The notes beneath the pieces were generated by a model. That model ran no database searches. It was not told the origin of the DNA and worked only from the letters and a program-made list of their open reading frames with translations. From contig NZ_CP012831.1 in the NCBI RefSeq assembly GCF_001307275.1, positions 6,006,501 to 6,070,500 on the forward strand: a stretch of DNA of 64,000 nucleotides. The letters are read 5' to 3'. This stretch comes from Pseudomonas fluorescens. Its GTDB lineage: Bacteria; Pseudomonadota; Gammaproteobacteria; Pseudomonadales; Pseudomonadaceae. Below are positions 30,501 through 37,867 of the stretch, piece by piece. The stretch's first letter is position 1, and the number at the start of each line of letters is the position of its first letter. A program made the position numbers and the translations under genes.

Positions 30501-33500
30501 TGCCGACTATCCGCGGCCAGTGGTGTCCAGCCACGCCGGAGCGGCTCACGCGTTTCTCCTGCCAAGGGAAGAGCTGGAGGATGCCGGCCGGTTATTTGCA
30601 CAGCTTGGCGTGTCACGCTTTACCGGACTGCTCACGCTTTTCAAGCTTGCGGTGCACCATCACACCGGCAGTCGCGACATTTGCATTGGCACGCCGGTGA
30701 CAAACCGCCGCGCTTTGCCGACGCACGTGATGCAGGGGTATTTCCTCGACATGCTGGTCATCCGCACACGATTTGTGGCGACTGACACCCTTGCCGATCT
30801 CATCGCCAATGTGAGCGCGCTATGCAGCGCAGCCTTCCGTCACCAGGCCCCCGGCTTCGATGCGATCGTTGAACGGCTACAGCCTGAACGGACATCGGGC
30901 TATCACCCCATGTTCCAGTTGGCTTTCGTCTACACGGACGGTGCCGCGCCCGATAGCGAGACCCCCGACCTTCGTTGGGTCGCCTCGCAAGGGGGCAATC
31001 GTGGTGCACAGTTCGACCTGACCTGCCATTGCAACGAAACGCTGGAAGGGCTGTGGGTGACGTTGGACTACAAGACCGAGTTGTATGCGCCGCAGACCAT
31101 CGTTCGTTTTGGCGACTATTTGCGCCGTTGCCTGGCGTTACTCCGACACCAGGTGCAGGAACCCATTGCGTCCTTTCCTATTGCACACGCGCCAGAGTCC
31201 GTGGGGCGCATCGCCGTGGGCCCGCAGGTGGTTGACAAGCGCCTGGCGGATGGTTTCGAGCGTCAGGCATCGCTCAACCCTGATGCCATTGCGGTCAAGA
31301 CCACGGCAGGAGATTTCAGCTACGCGACGCTCGAGACACAGGCGAATCGGTTGGCGGCCCGCTTGTTGCGAGATGGCCTGCAGCCGGGAGAACGAGTCGC
31401 CGTGTGCCTGGAGCGAAACGAGTCGTTGCTCGTTGCGTTATTGGCCATCAGCAAGGCGGGCGGTTGCTTCGTGCCGTTCGATAGCCAGACCCCATTACTT
31501 CGCCTGCAAGGGATTCTCACGCGCCACGCTATCCGCCGCCTGGTCACTACCCACGCGCTCCTTGCTCCGCTGTCAGGCGTGGCACAGCCCTTGGCGCTTT
31601 CACACCTTTATGACTTTGGAACATTCACCGTGGCCCCGGCCTGGCCCGGGGTCGGTTGCATTGTGGGTCGGCAGGACTGGGCTGGTGAAAGTGACGAGCG
31701 CGTGTCTGCCCAGCGCAGTTCCCGGTTGCCGGCCTATGTCATCTTCACCAGCGGCTCGACGGGTATGCCCAAGGGCGTCGTGATCGGACATGCAGCCGCT
31801 TGTTCGACGATCGACTGGATTAATGCACGTTTCGGTATAAAAACCGGTGACCGCCTGATGTGGTGTGCTTCCGTCGGATTCGACCTGTCGATCTATGATC
31901 TGTTCGGCACGCTTGCTGCGGGCGGCACGGTGTGTGTCGCCGACAGAGGCATGTTGGCGGATCCGGTCATTCTGGCGTCATACCTGACCCATTGGGAGAT
32001 CACCATCTGGAATTCCGCGCCCGCAGCGCTGCAGTTCGCACTCTCTGGATGCGAGGTGCTTGGCGCAGCCTATCGCTGCGACTCGTTACGCCTGGTCATG
32101 CTCAGTGGCGACCGGATCCCGGTCAAGCTGCCTGCCGCCGGTAGCGTGCCATTTCCGAATGCGCACTGGCATGCACTGGGGGGCGCGACCGAGGCCGCGA
32201 TCTGGTCGAATCACTACGAGATAGGCGATAGGGAGGGCGCTTTGGCGATTAGCCGCACCCCAGCGATTCCTTACGGCCGCGCGTTCGGGGCCGCGACTTA
32301 CTATGTCATGAACAATGATTTCCAAGTCTGTCCAGATGGCGTGGAAGGCGAGCTGTTCATTGGCGGTGGCTGCCTGGCGGACGCTTATCTGGATGCGCCG
32401 GATCTGACCGCGGAACGTTTCTTGCCCAACCCGTTCGAGGCAGGAGCCAGGCTCTATCGCACGGGGGATCGTGCCAAGCGCGACGCGTTCGGCACCTTAT
32501 GGATCCTGGGGCGATGGGACAACCAAGTGAAGGTCCGCGGCCATCGTATCGAACTCGGCGAAGTAGAGAATACGCTCCAAGGGCTGGACCAGGTGAAGTG
32601 CGCAGTGGTGCTGAAGGACGCGTTGCGCGATGCGATCTATGCATATGTCGAGTGTCATGCGCCTGGCGTCCTTGATTGTGCGGAGATACATCAGCATCTG
32701 GCCAACCGTTTGCCTTACTACATGATACCGAGCGCTATTTATCCTATCGAAGCCTGGCCGATGACAGCCAACGGCAAGCTTGATCGCGGGCAGCTCTCAC
32801 GTTCCCATGAAGACGTTGAGGCCAAGCGTCATCATGCGCCGCTTCCCGCCGCCGGCACGGTCGCTCACCAGCTCGGGGCCATCTGGGAGGCGGTGCTGCA
32901 GGTCCCTGTGAATGACCCTGACCGAAGCTTTTTCGATTACGGTGGCTCGTCGCTCAAGGCCATCGAGATGTTGCACAAGGTAGCTGCGCATTTCGGCACG
33001 GCACTGCGAGTGAGGGACATTTTTCATCACCAGACCCTTTCGTTGTTCGCCACGTGCATCGAACGGCGAGGGGCAAACGTCTACGCGTTGGAGAGCAATG
33101 ATGCAGTGACCCTGTGGAAGCCCGGAGACACCGCGCTGCCTGCACTTGTCCTTATCGCGCCACCCGGCGCGGACGGCGCATGCTATGCCGCGCTGATGGA
33201 CGAACTGTCCCCATTGCCCTGCGCCATATACACCGTATCGTTGACGCTGTCCGTCCTGCGACGTTGGCATGAGGGGCTTGACCACACGATTGACGCCCTG
33301 TGCCTGGAGCTGGCCTGCGCCATCGCAGACGCAGGCATTACGAAGTTCGTGCCTTGTGGCTGGTCTTTTGGCGGCACGCTCGCTGCGCACATCCAGAGGC
33401 ACGATGGGGAGCGGAAATTATCACCTCCGGCACTTTCATTGCTTATCGACAGTTTTGAGGCGGACGTTGTCGCCTGCGCAATAGCATCCGGAGAAAAAAG

Positions 33501-33846
33501 CGGGAGGTCATTTGACGGACCGATAGGCTCTGGCTTGTTGCCGGTCGATGCAGATGACGCTGCAAGGGCCGAACTGGTATCGCTATCATTCGCGGTGTTG
33601 CAGGCGGGTAATGGCAACAAGACGATCCCGGCGCAGAGCCGTATCGAGCTGATTGAAAGTATGCGCGGCGCCAGTACTCGAGCTTCGGCCAGTTGGCCTG
33701 GACAACGGCTCCTGCGTACCGATGTACTCGATGCACATCATTACGAGATGCTGCATCAACCTTGGGCGAAGGAAGTGGCCACATGGATCAAGACATGCCT
33801 GGGGCGCACCCATGAGTTCCAGTTTTTGACTATGCAGAGGGATTAA
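24571..33846 (+). CDS. NRPS C-deltaA-T-C-A-T-C-A-T-TE
   Basis: This is a 3091-residue synthetase. Module 1 has C (HHLLADD, H159/H160). In place of an A domain there is only an A C-terminal-like remnant (about 465-620) without P-loop, FDxS or YGPTE, then T Ser654. Module 2 has C (HHIVADG, H855/H856), A reading DVFSNALIYK (7 of 10 with the alanine code DLFNNALTYK) and T Ser1712. Module 3 has C (HHIVTDG, H1907/H1908), A reading DLYNMSLIWK (a cysteine code) and T Ser2794. The final domain is a type I thioesterase with GWSFGG (Ser2932). The Cys module is fed by an ordinary C domain, not Cy, so this Cys should stay uncyclised. Module 1 must be loaded in trans. The TE releases the chain by hydrolysis or cyclisation. 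Confidence 0.93.
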   Translation: MSANDQPSADRLEPSPGSEHTWQARLTWGQRQMYRAMQLDPQAEHFHMTDMLLLRGQIDLERLSLSLAQTFAAHPALHIRLVPSTDSAEGVVQRFDGLMPVDCLVHDWSGLPSIEIEARLAEIRTRFGRAPFDLAAGPLFRVTLVRTRTDEAYLLMTLHHLLADDWSMGLLQQDLAARYTGVSITAEAPAPYFEFARHQEAWLQSREGAKAVAYWTALLQALPVRFPIPADRPRPTTPLLGRATVSGRLAGEVSQSLRKVGRDARGTLFPVMLAAYNVLLWRLSLCSQVPVATLVANREDGTFDRTVGLFFNTIVLVSDVRSEQPFCDFVAQVMATTLDGMQRQAVPFQYLVDRLCPMRDPARVPFTQAMFSFMAGAGRRLRIADAELEQFGGIDTGSAYDLKVTAYEKDDGVEILFEYDADLFNATTVRAWHSTYLNILADAAAQPRAPVQTLGFTQTDHKGSVLVVQDTWGAPVPPGFAGELCRHQSGEVVRTGILARRTAEGRIQPYEVRPAFFEVEGRRVEVSAIEHCAQAVTGVRQALLTFDETRGLAIHLVVEAGVFRLTALRRHLFASLPAFCVPSLFRIIPWVSESIGGIPDLDELWQTGREAETFSSSQEPRDPHETQVLDIWSQALGISSLGPDDDFLGSGGNSLTAALIVAQTNGHFGCSITLRQLFDTRTAARFAVLTYPNQASAKVRPWYEQTQVRSAHSAQIEADGSVSYPVSEAQARMWILDRLIGPSDRYVLKNVYRVDGPLDAEALGTAFAALVRRHEQLRAVFLETDGLVRQCILPVERVALNETFWDSLPGSESSPPASIAQAVDALFDLRTGPLARALLVRTRDPAVHFLYLTLHHIVADGWSLGVLFDDWLRLYSGDRALPALPGQYRDYCCWKASHAVKATVGADLSYWRERLAGASATLSLPARVRGTDVSQRGGRHGFRLSAPLYKQLSSLAGAENATVYAVLLAAFATVLSRHTGQSDLSIGVPIANRNEVGTDRIVGLFVNTVVMRLRIDASASLRDLLLVARDTVHEALAHGAAPFEAVVQALQPQRHMDASPLFETMFTFQNLPPVPSVPGELSLRGVRQPAAQAKFKLGCTLTLVEGMAYGELEFREDLLDSALIERFAADYVSVLTQWAQRPDSTCGALRVSIARPRPIAAASAPSLVGMGALWEIVHRQAQRTPDRAALRDRLTVLSYTQLDTQSARIAAALRALGLGHHARVGLCMPRSPQAIVCLLGILRAGAAYCPMDADGDIEVWREQAHGARLDALVMRSDDPVQVNGLRILSFEHLVALGGEEVPSAALHPQATAVVFRTSGSTGRPKYVSVPHEGILALIAWACDTYDPETYRHSTLATSLGFDVSLFEMFVPWALGGCGVLMDHLLVPYGGEPPLSCVSGTPSQVRALLEQRCFPVGAVTLNVAGEALPPDLVQRIFEQTQVHRIVNLYGPTECSIYASCEDIRRNGGPIETVRIGHPPPHVSMYVIDTMGCEAPEGVAGEICIGGRGLAHGYTGQAALTAEHFLPDPFSGVPGARMYRTRDIGRVDSEGAVSYLGRADGVQKLRGIWVNFHELAADIRACPGVGDAVVLPIPAQEGEGETGVVAFCVPEDGAHFDEASLRRLFRQHVGRTRPLAYGRIINRFVRLDVLPLTPNGKVDLQSLASLVPGRPVRSSGAVVQTDLLWHALRDAWSRALNVEDLDESDDFFVQGGHSLLALRMLGDIEASTGLALPFASIFEFPVFAEFVEEAARVARMQARPDAAAGPIQRVRRGDGSHLPVSAAQRRLWFLDQFEQGTHHNVPIMLHLHGATDADRLIQAVRACLHCHEVFRTSFHFVDGDIVASIADATAIEPLLDDWSMLTPQVRRDRESAWRQDQATHRFDLSRPGLGRVQLARLGHDEWLLAMVFHHIVTDGASIALLTREIGQRYGCPDRVPAPQLQYVDYAAWDRRNANNPAHQEHLAYWTTQLSDAPAFLSLPADYPRPVVSSHAGAAHAFLLPREELEDAGRLFAQLGVSRFTGLLTLFKLAVHHHTGSRDICIGTPVTNRRALPTHVMQGYFLDMLVIRTRFVATDTLADLIANVSALCSAAFRHQAPGFDAIVERLQPERTSGYHPMFQLAFVYTDGAAPDSETPDLRWVASQGGNRGAQFDLTCHCNETLEGLWVTLDYKTELYAPQTIVRFGDYLRRCLALLRHQVQEPIASFPIAHAPESVGRIAVGPQVVDKRLADGFERQASLNPDAIAVKTTAGDFSYATLETQANRLAARLLRDGLQPGERVAVCLERNESLLVALLAISKAGGCFVPFDSQTPLLRLQGILTRHAIRRLVTTHALLAPLSGVAQPLALSHLYDFGTFTVAPAWPGVGCIVGRQDWAGESDERVSAQRSSRLPAYVIFTSGSTGMPKGVVIGHAAACSTIDWINARFGIKTGDRLMWCASVGFDLSIYDLFGTLAAGGTVCVADRGMLADPVILASYLTHWEITIWNSAPAALQFALSGCEVLGAAYRCDSLRLVMLSGDRIPVKLPAAGSVPFPNAHWHALGGATEAAIWSNHYEIGDREGALAISRTPAIPYGRAFGAATYYVMNNDFQVCPDGVEGELFIGGGCLADAYLDAPDLTAERFLPNPFEAGARLYRTGDRAKRDAFGTLWILGRWDNQVKVRGHRIELGEVENTLQGLDQVKCAVVLKDALRDAIYAYVECHAPGVLDCAEIHQHLANRLPYYMIPSAIYPIEAWPMTANGKLDRGQLSRSHEDVEAKRHHAPLPAAGTVAHQLGAIWEAVLQVPVNDPDRSFFDYGGSSLKAIEMLHKVAAHFGTALRVRDIFHHQTLSLFATCIERRGANVYALESNDAVTLWKPGDTALPALVLIAPPGADGACYAALMDELSPLPCAIYTVSLTLSVLRRWHEGLDHTIDALCLELACAIADAGITKFVPCGWSFGGTLAAHIQRHDGERKLSPPALSLLIDSFEADVVACAIASGEKSGRSFDGPIGSGLLPVDADDAARAELVSLSFAVLQAGNGNKTIPAQSRIELIESMRGASTRASASWPGQRLLRTDVLDAHHYEMLHQPWAKEVATWIKTCLGRTHEFQFLTMQRD

Positions 33847-35465
33847 TGAGCATGCAAACCGGAATTCTCATCGTGTCTCGTGAGCGAGCCTCTTGGCTGG
33901 TTTTCTGTGTGATCGCCGGGCTGGCATCTTCCTGCGCGGTCATCCTGGCGATTCGGGAAATTGCCCTCGTGCTGGCGGATGCTGGCTCGGGACCTGCCTT
34001 CTCATGGCGCATATTCCTCATCGCGCTGGCCGTGAGCATCCTGGGCGGCCTCAGCTCGCAGCTTGCGCTTGGGCACCTGGGTGTGCGGCTTGTGCACGAG
34101 CTACGGCTCCACGTTGCGCAGCGTATACTCCAGCTTCCCTATCGGGAGTATGAGCAACAGGGGTTCTCCCGCATGTACGCCATGCTCTCGGATGACGTTA
34201 CCAAAGCGTCAACCGCACTTGGCACGTTGCCTATGTGTGTGGTCTGCATAGGGCTGGTGGTGTTCGGGCTCGGTTACTTGCTGTTGCTTTCACCCTGGCA
34301 TTTCGCGCTGGTAGCGGTGGTTTTGTTTTTGGGCATCGTCATTGCTCGCTATGCCTCGGCCCGCACCAGTCGCGCGCTGCGGGAGGTGCGGGCGCTCGAA
34401 GATCAGATGCAGGACCTGTACCGCGCCATGATAGAGGGGGCGAAAGAGTTCCGCTTCAGCACACGGCGGCGGCGAGACTTTCTCGCCTCGGTACTTTCGC
34501 CGCTGAGTTCGCGGCTCGCGTCGCGCAAACAGGCGAGCGGGGCGTTGTGGAGCGTGACGGTGCAATGGAACAACCTGGTCTTCTTCCTGCTGCTAGCGGT
34601 GGTGGCTATCCTGCCGCGGCATATGCCGATCAGCGACGCGAGCACCATGACCACCTACGCTTTGGTGCTGCTGTTGTTGCGTGCGCCCATCATGGCATTG
34701 ATGGAATTGGTGCCGACGGTCCTGGCCGGAAAAGTCGCGCTCGACCGACTGGCGCAATTGGATGTGGCTCATTCTGCGAGCAGTGCGGAGGAGCCGTCGG
34801 TGACGCCATCGATCCGCACCCTGGCGCTGCGCAGCGTCTGCTTCGACTATGCGGCGGAACCAGGCGAGGCGGGCGTTCGCCTTGGCCCCATCGACTTGTC
34901 GTTAAGGTCGGGAAAAATCATCTTCATTACTGGCGGTAACGGCTCCGGCAAGACTACGTTGGCGAAACTGTTGTCAGGTTTGTACGCCCCGAGTGAGGGC
35001 AGTGTCTTGCTCGACGGTGTGGAGCTGAAGCCTGATGTGACGACCGTGTTGCGGCATTACGCCAGTGCAATCTTCAGCGATTTTTTCGTGCTTCCCTACG
35101 AAGGGCAGCGCAGTAACGTTGCCATAGATCTCGCGTCTTGGGAAAAGCGGCTTGGGCTGGATGACAAACTCTCGGCAGCGAGCGAGTGGCGCTCGGCGCC
35201 GCGTCTTTCTCAAGGTCAGCGCAAGCGCCTTGCATTGTTGAATCTTGTCGCACAGGACAAGCCTGTCTGTCTCTTTGACGAGTGGGCTGCGGATCAGGAC
35301 AAGGATTATCGTGATCTATTCTATCGACAGCTTTTGAGAGAGCTGGCGGCAAAGGACAAAATCGTGATTGTAGTCTCGCACGACACCGACTATTTTTTTG
35401 TCGCTGATATTGTTATTCACATGAAGGACCTGAAGGTCACCCACATCGAGGAGAAGGATCAATGA
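33846..35465 (+). CDS. Cyclic-peptide-type ABC exporter (fused TMD-NBD)
   Basis: This is a 539-residue half-transporter. The N-terminal membrane domain (about 1-310) has six predicted hydrophobic segments. The ATPase has Walker A GGNGSGKTT near residue 363, signature LSQGQ near 454, Walker B VCLFDEW with catalytic Glu479, and SHD. The DEWAADQD after Walker B and the overall length fit the SyrD/PvdE cyclic peptide transporter family, which exports lipopeptides or pyoverdine precursors to the periplasm. Its ATG overlaps the NRPS stop by one base. Export to the periplasm would bring the product to the three secreted proteins encoded earlier in the operon. Confidence 0.92.
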   Translation: MSMQTGILIVSRERASWLVFCVIAGLASSCAVILAIREIALVLADAGSGPAFSWRIFLIALAVSILGGLSSQLALGHLGVRLVHELRLHVAQRILQLPYREYEQQGFSRMYAMLSDDVTKASTALGTLPMCVVCIGLVVFGLGYLLLLSPWHFALVAVVLFLGIVIARYASARTSRALREVRALEDQMQDLYRAMIEGAKEFRFSTRRRRDFLASVLSPLSSRLASRKQASGALWSVTVQWNNLVFFLLLAVVAILPRHMPISDASTMTTYALVLLLLRAPIMALMELVPTVLAGKVALDRLAQLDVAHSASSAEEPSVTPSIRTLALRSVCFDYAAEPGEAGVRLGPIDLSLRSGKIIFITGGNGSGKTTLAKLLSGLYAPSEGSVLLDGVELKPDVTTVLRHYASAIFSDFFVLPYEGQRSNVAIDLASWEKRLGLDDKLSAASEWRSAPRLSQGQRKRLALLNLVAQDKPVCLFDEWAADQDKDYRDLFYRQLLRELAAKDKIVIVVSHDTDYFFVADIVIHMKDLKVTHIEEKDQ

Positions 35466-35683
35466 GCTGGGACCATGAAGATACGGAGTTCAATGTTGTC
35501 GTGAATCACGAAGAGCAGTATTCGATCTGGCCTCTCTACAAGGAGATACCAGCAGGCTGGAGAACCGTCGGTGTCCAAGGGAAGAGGGCGGTGTGTCTCG
35601 ATTACATCGAAAAGACCTGGACCGACATGCGTCCGCTCAGCCTGCGTAAGGCGATGGAGAACTCATCGAGCAGTTCCTCTTGA
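35462..35683 (+). CDS. MbtH-like NRPS chaperone
   Basis: This is a 73-residue protein with the complete MbtH signature: NHEEQYSIWP, PAGW, VGVQGKRAVCLDYIE and WTDMRPLSLR. MbtH proteins bind adenylation domains and are often needed for their solubility or activity, so this one probably supports one or more A domains of this operon. It ends in a short Ser run. The ATG overlaps the exporter stop (ATGA). Confidence 0.96.
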   Translation: MSWDHEDTEFNVVVNHEEQYSIWPLYKEIPAGWRTVGVQGKRAVCLDYIEKTWTDMRPLSLRKAMENSSSSSS

Positions 35684-36354
35684 GTCGCGAACCCATGGAC
35701 AGGTCGGGGATGATAGCGCTCGCGCCCTCTGTTTTTCGCGTTCAACCATCGAAGGTCACACCGACGAAATATTGCAGCTTCTTTGTCGTCCATCCCCAGG
35801 GCAATCTGATGCTGCCCTGTTTCGCCAAAGGTGCAAGTATCGAGGGGGACTTCGAGGCTATGGCGAATATGGGCGGGGTCAGCGCGCAACTGCTCGGCGA
35901 TATGCATTTGAAGAGCAACCATTGCGATGTGCTGCATAAGCGTTTTGGTGCCTGGACGTACTGCAGTGAGCCTGAGCGGGATGATGTGGGTAAGAGTGTA
36001 GGGAGCGTGAAGGCATTTCCCTTTCACAGGCACCATCTGTTTCCACATGTCGAGGTGATTCCTACGCCTGGACACCGTCCCGGGGGGACTTGCTTCCTGG
36101 TTGAAATGGATGGCTTTCGTGCTTTGTTCGCGGGTGACAACGTCGGCTATGATGGGGCGAATTGGACGGCCTTTCCCTCTAAATCGGGCAAGGAGGCGTT
36201 GCGGCAATCACTGTCGGTACTTGCCGACTGCGAGTTCGATGTGCTGTATGCGATCACGCTTGCGGTAGAGCCTGTGTGTTCGATCAGCCTCCCAACCGCT
36301 GAAGCACGCCAGTGTTTTTTCAACGACGTGGCCGTCCAGGCCGGCCTCGTCTGA
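35680..36354 (+). CDS. Metallo-beta-lactamase-fold protein with degenerate metal motif
   Basis: The protein has up to 224 residues. The fold is suggested by GDMHLKSNHCD (H76, H81), TPGHRPGG (H132) and FAGDN (D153) in the right order for HxHxDH...H...D of the family. The second His of HxHxDH is Lys and the Asp is Asn, so at most one metal site is likely to be intact. Family members include hydrolases, thioesterases (as in fungal non-reducing PKS) and lactonases. A tailoring or editing role for the NRPS line is inferred from position only. The TTG at 35680 overlaps the MbtH stop; ATG 35695 and ATG 35710 (with AGG upstream) are alternative starts. Confidence 0.65.
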   Translation: MSREPMDRSGMIALAPSVFRVQPSKVTPTKYCSFFVVHPQGNLMLPCFAKGASIEGDFEAMANMGGVSAQLLGDMHLKSNHCDVLHKRFGAWTYCSEPERDDVGKSVGSVKAFPFHRHHLFPHVEVIPTPGHRPGGTCFLVEMDGFRALFAGDNVGYDGANWTAFPSKSGKEALRQSLSVLADCEFDVLYAITLAVEPVCSISLPTAEARQCFFNDVAVQAGLV

Positions 36355-36369
36355 CGTCCGTTCTTTATC

Positions 36370-37494
36370 ATGCCTATCTTCCCCGAACTCAAGCAGGCAT
36401 TTATCCAGCGGGTGGAGCAGAACTTCCGCCCGGGGCATCGTGGCGGCATTGTGCAGTTCATCGTAGGCGAGCAGCCCGAGGGACGATTCCATGCGACGTT
36501 GACCGATAACGTTCGTTTCTCGGACGGCACACACAGGGCGCCGGACGCCAGCATCGAGATGTCAGAGGATATGTTCCAGGGATTGGTAGAGCACCCGGAA
36601 CAACCTCTGCGCTGTGGTGCCAAGATGTCCGGCGACCAGGCATTATTGTCACTGATCGCGTTGGCGGCGCATGGGGAGGGCGCGACTGGCCCGGCCCGGC
36701 TACGCACGATCGATTCCCGCGCACAGAACTGGCTGCGGCTGGATCCGCCGATTTGCCGTCGTCCTTCGATCAATTCCTCAGGGCTGCTTTGGGCGTTGCA
36801 TTTCAGCGTGCCCTTGGTCCTGACATCGATGCTCGGCGAGGGCGGTTGGCGGATGACGATAGAGCGTCTGTTTGAGCAGTACGGCCAGTTGCCGCTGGTT
36901 GGGCTCGATGCGGACGTCCTGGGCGCGTCGCTGGACTTATCGACATTGGGCGCGCTCATCCGTGACGCGCTCCACGGTGGTGAGGCTCTAGTCTACAGTG
37001 GCGGATGCGCGCTTCCGGGCCCCATGTGCGAGGCATTTACGCTTCCGCTGCTAAAGCCCACCTGCTTCAGTCGTCCTCAGTTGTGGATGGGACGTCGCGA
37101 CGAAGCGGCTTGCACCCGGCTGCATAGGGACTTTCTGCATGCGTTTATCGGACAGGTCAGTGGCGTCAAGACCTTCATGATAGCTCCGCCTGAGGAGGCG
37201 CAGTACCTGTATCCCGGCGCATGCTTCAATATGTTCCAATTGGCCCGGTTTGATCCGTTCCAACCAGATTTCATCCGTTTCCCTCTCGCTCAGCAGGCAA
37301 AGTTCCTGACAATCACTCTTCACCCAGGCGAGTTGCTTGTTTTACCTGCAGGCTGGTTTCATACGGTGCGAAGCAACGGTCTGGTGATGTCGATCAATCG
37401 TTTTATGCGTGAAGAGGCCTGGGCTTCCTTCTCTGGACGCATTGAAGCGGCACCGGCCGACGTAGCGCTGCAATGGATCGAGCAACTGAGCTAG
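36370..37494 (+). CDS. SCP2-like / JmjC (cupin_8) dioxygenase fusion
   Basis: This is a 374-residue protein. Residues about 1-100 resemble a sterol-carrier (SCP2) lipid-binding domain (FHATLTDNVRFSDG, then LRCGAKMSGDQALL). Residues about 110-374 are a JmjC/cupin-like Fe(II)/2-oxoglutarate oxygenase with H252-R-D254 and H331 (LPAGWFHTVRS). A hydroxylase joined to a possible hydrophobic-ligand carrier may act on a lipid-like or free late intermediate. It ends the operon. No strong ribosome site is seen before ATG 36370, 15 bases after the previous stop. The SCP2 assignment is weaker than the JmjC one. Confidence 0.7.
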   Translation: MPIFPELKQAFIQRVEQNFRPGHRGGIVQFIVGEQPEGRFHATLTDNVRFSDGTHRAPDASIEMSEDMFQGLVEHPEQPLRCGAKMSGDQALLSLIALAAHGEGATGPARLRTIDSRAQNWLRLDPPICRRPSINSSGLLWALHFSVPLVLTSMLGEGGWRMTIERLFEQYGQLPLVGLDADVLGASLDLSTLGALIRDALHGGEALVYSGGCALPGPMCEAFTLPLLKPTCFSRPQLWMGRRDEAACTRLHRDFLHAFIGQVSGVKTFMIAPPEEAQYLYPGACFNMFQLARFDPFQPDFIRFPLAQQAKFLTITLHPGELLVLPAGWFHTVRSNGLVMSINRFMREEAWASFSGRIEAAPADVALQWIEQLS

Positions 37495-37508
37495 GGCTTG
37501 CGATCCAT

Positions 37509-37524
37509 GTCCGTATCAACGGAC
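37509..37524 (+). terminator. Weak hairpin after the biosynthetic operon
   Basis: An inverted repeat GTCCGT-atca-ACGGAC lies 15 bases after the last stop codon of the operon and is followed by CTTTCT. The stem is only six base pairs and the T tract is poor, so termination here is possible but not secure. Confidence 0.3.
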
Positions 37525-37709
37525 CTTTCTACACACGCTTGCTGCAAACGTGATGGGTGACATTTTTTGAAAGGCGTTGTTCATGCATGCCAGGTGCAGC
37601 GGCAGATCGGCACTTGACCTTGGAAAAATCAAACGACGGCTCATTCGCATATTTAAAGAACCTCAATGGCGAAAAAGCCTGCACAGGGCGTCACCTGGGC
37701 TGATCATTG

Positions 37710-37737
37710 GCTACACATAATGTATATTATGTTAAAC
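37710..37737 (+). other. dif: dif-like XerC/XerD recombination site
   Basis: The 28-base site has a left arm GCTACACATAA (8 of 11 with the E. coli dif XerC arm GGTGCGCATAA), the central TGTATA exactly as in dif, and a right arm TTATGTTAAAC (10 of 11 with TTATGTTAAAT). Dif is where XerC/XerD resolve chromosome dimers at the terminus under FtsK control. Nearby coding is + to the left and mainly - to the right, and KOPS-like octamers point towards it from both sides. The weaker XerC arm leaves open that it is a junction left by an element that integrates at dif. The rest of 37495-37867 shows no other clear feature. Confidence 0.75.
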
Positions 37738-37867
37738 CAGATGCCATGTTAGAAATGTTCATGAGGCTCATAAGGTACTGATTCGACAAACCCGCTTCTG
37801 ACGTCCAATCTCTCAACGGGCCATGTCCTTTGTGTTCATGGCGAGTCCTTGAATGAGGTGGCTGCCG

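Noticed and set aside
2..37494. A true bleomycin/phleomycin cluster
   Set aside because: Only the beta-Ala-thiazole part is alike; no Thr module, second Cys/Cy module or sugar genes are present, and the later modules differ.
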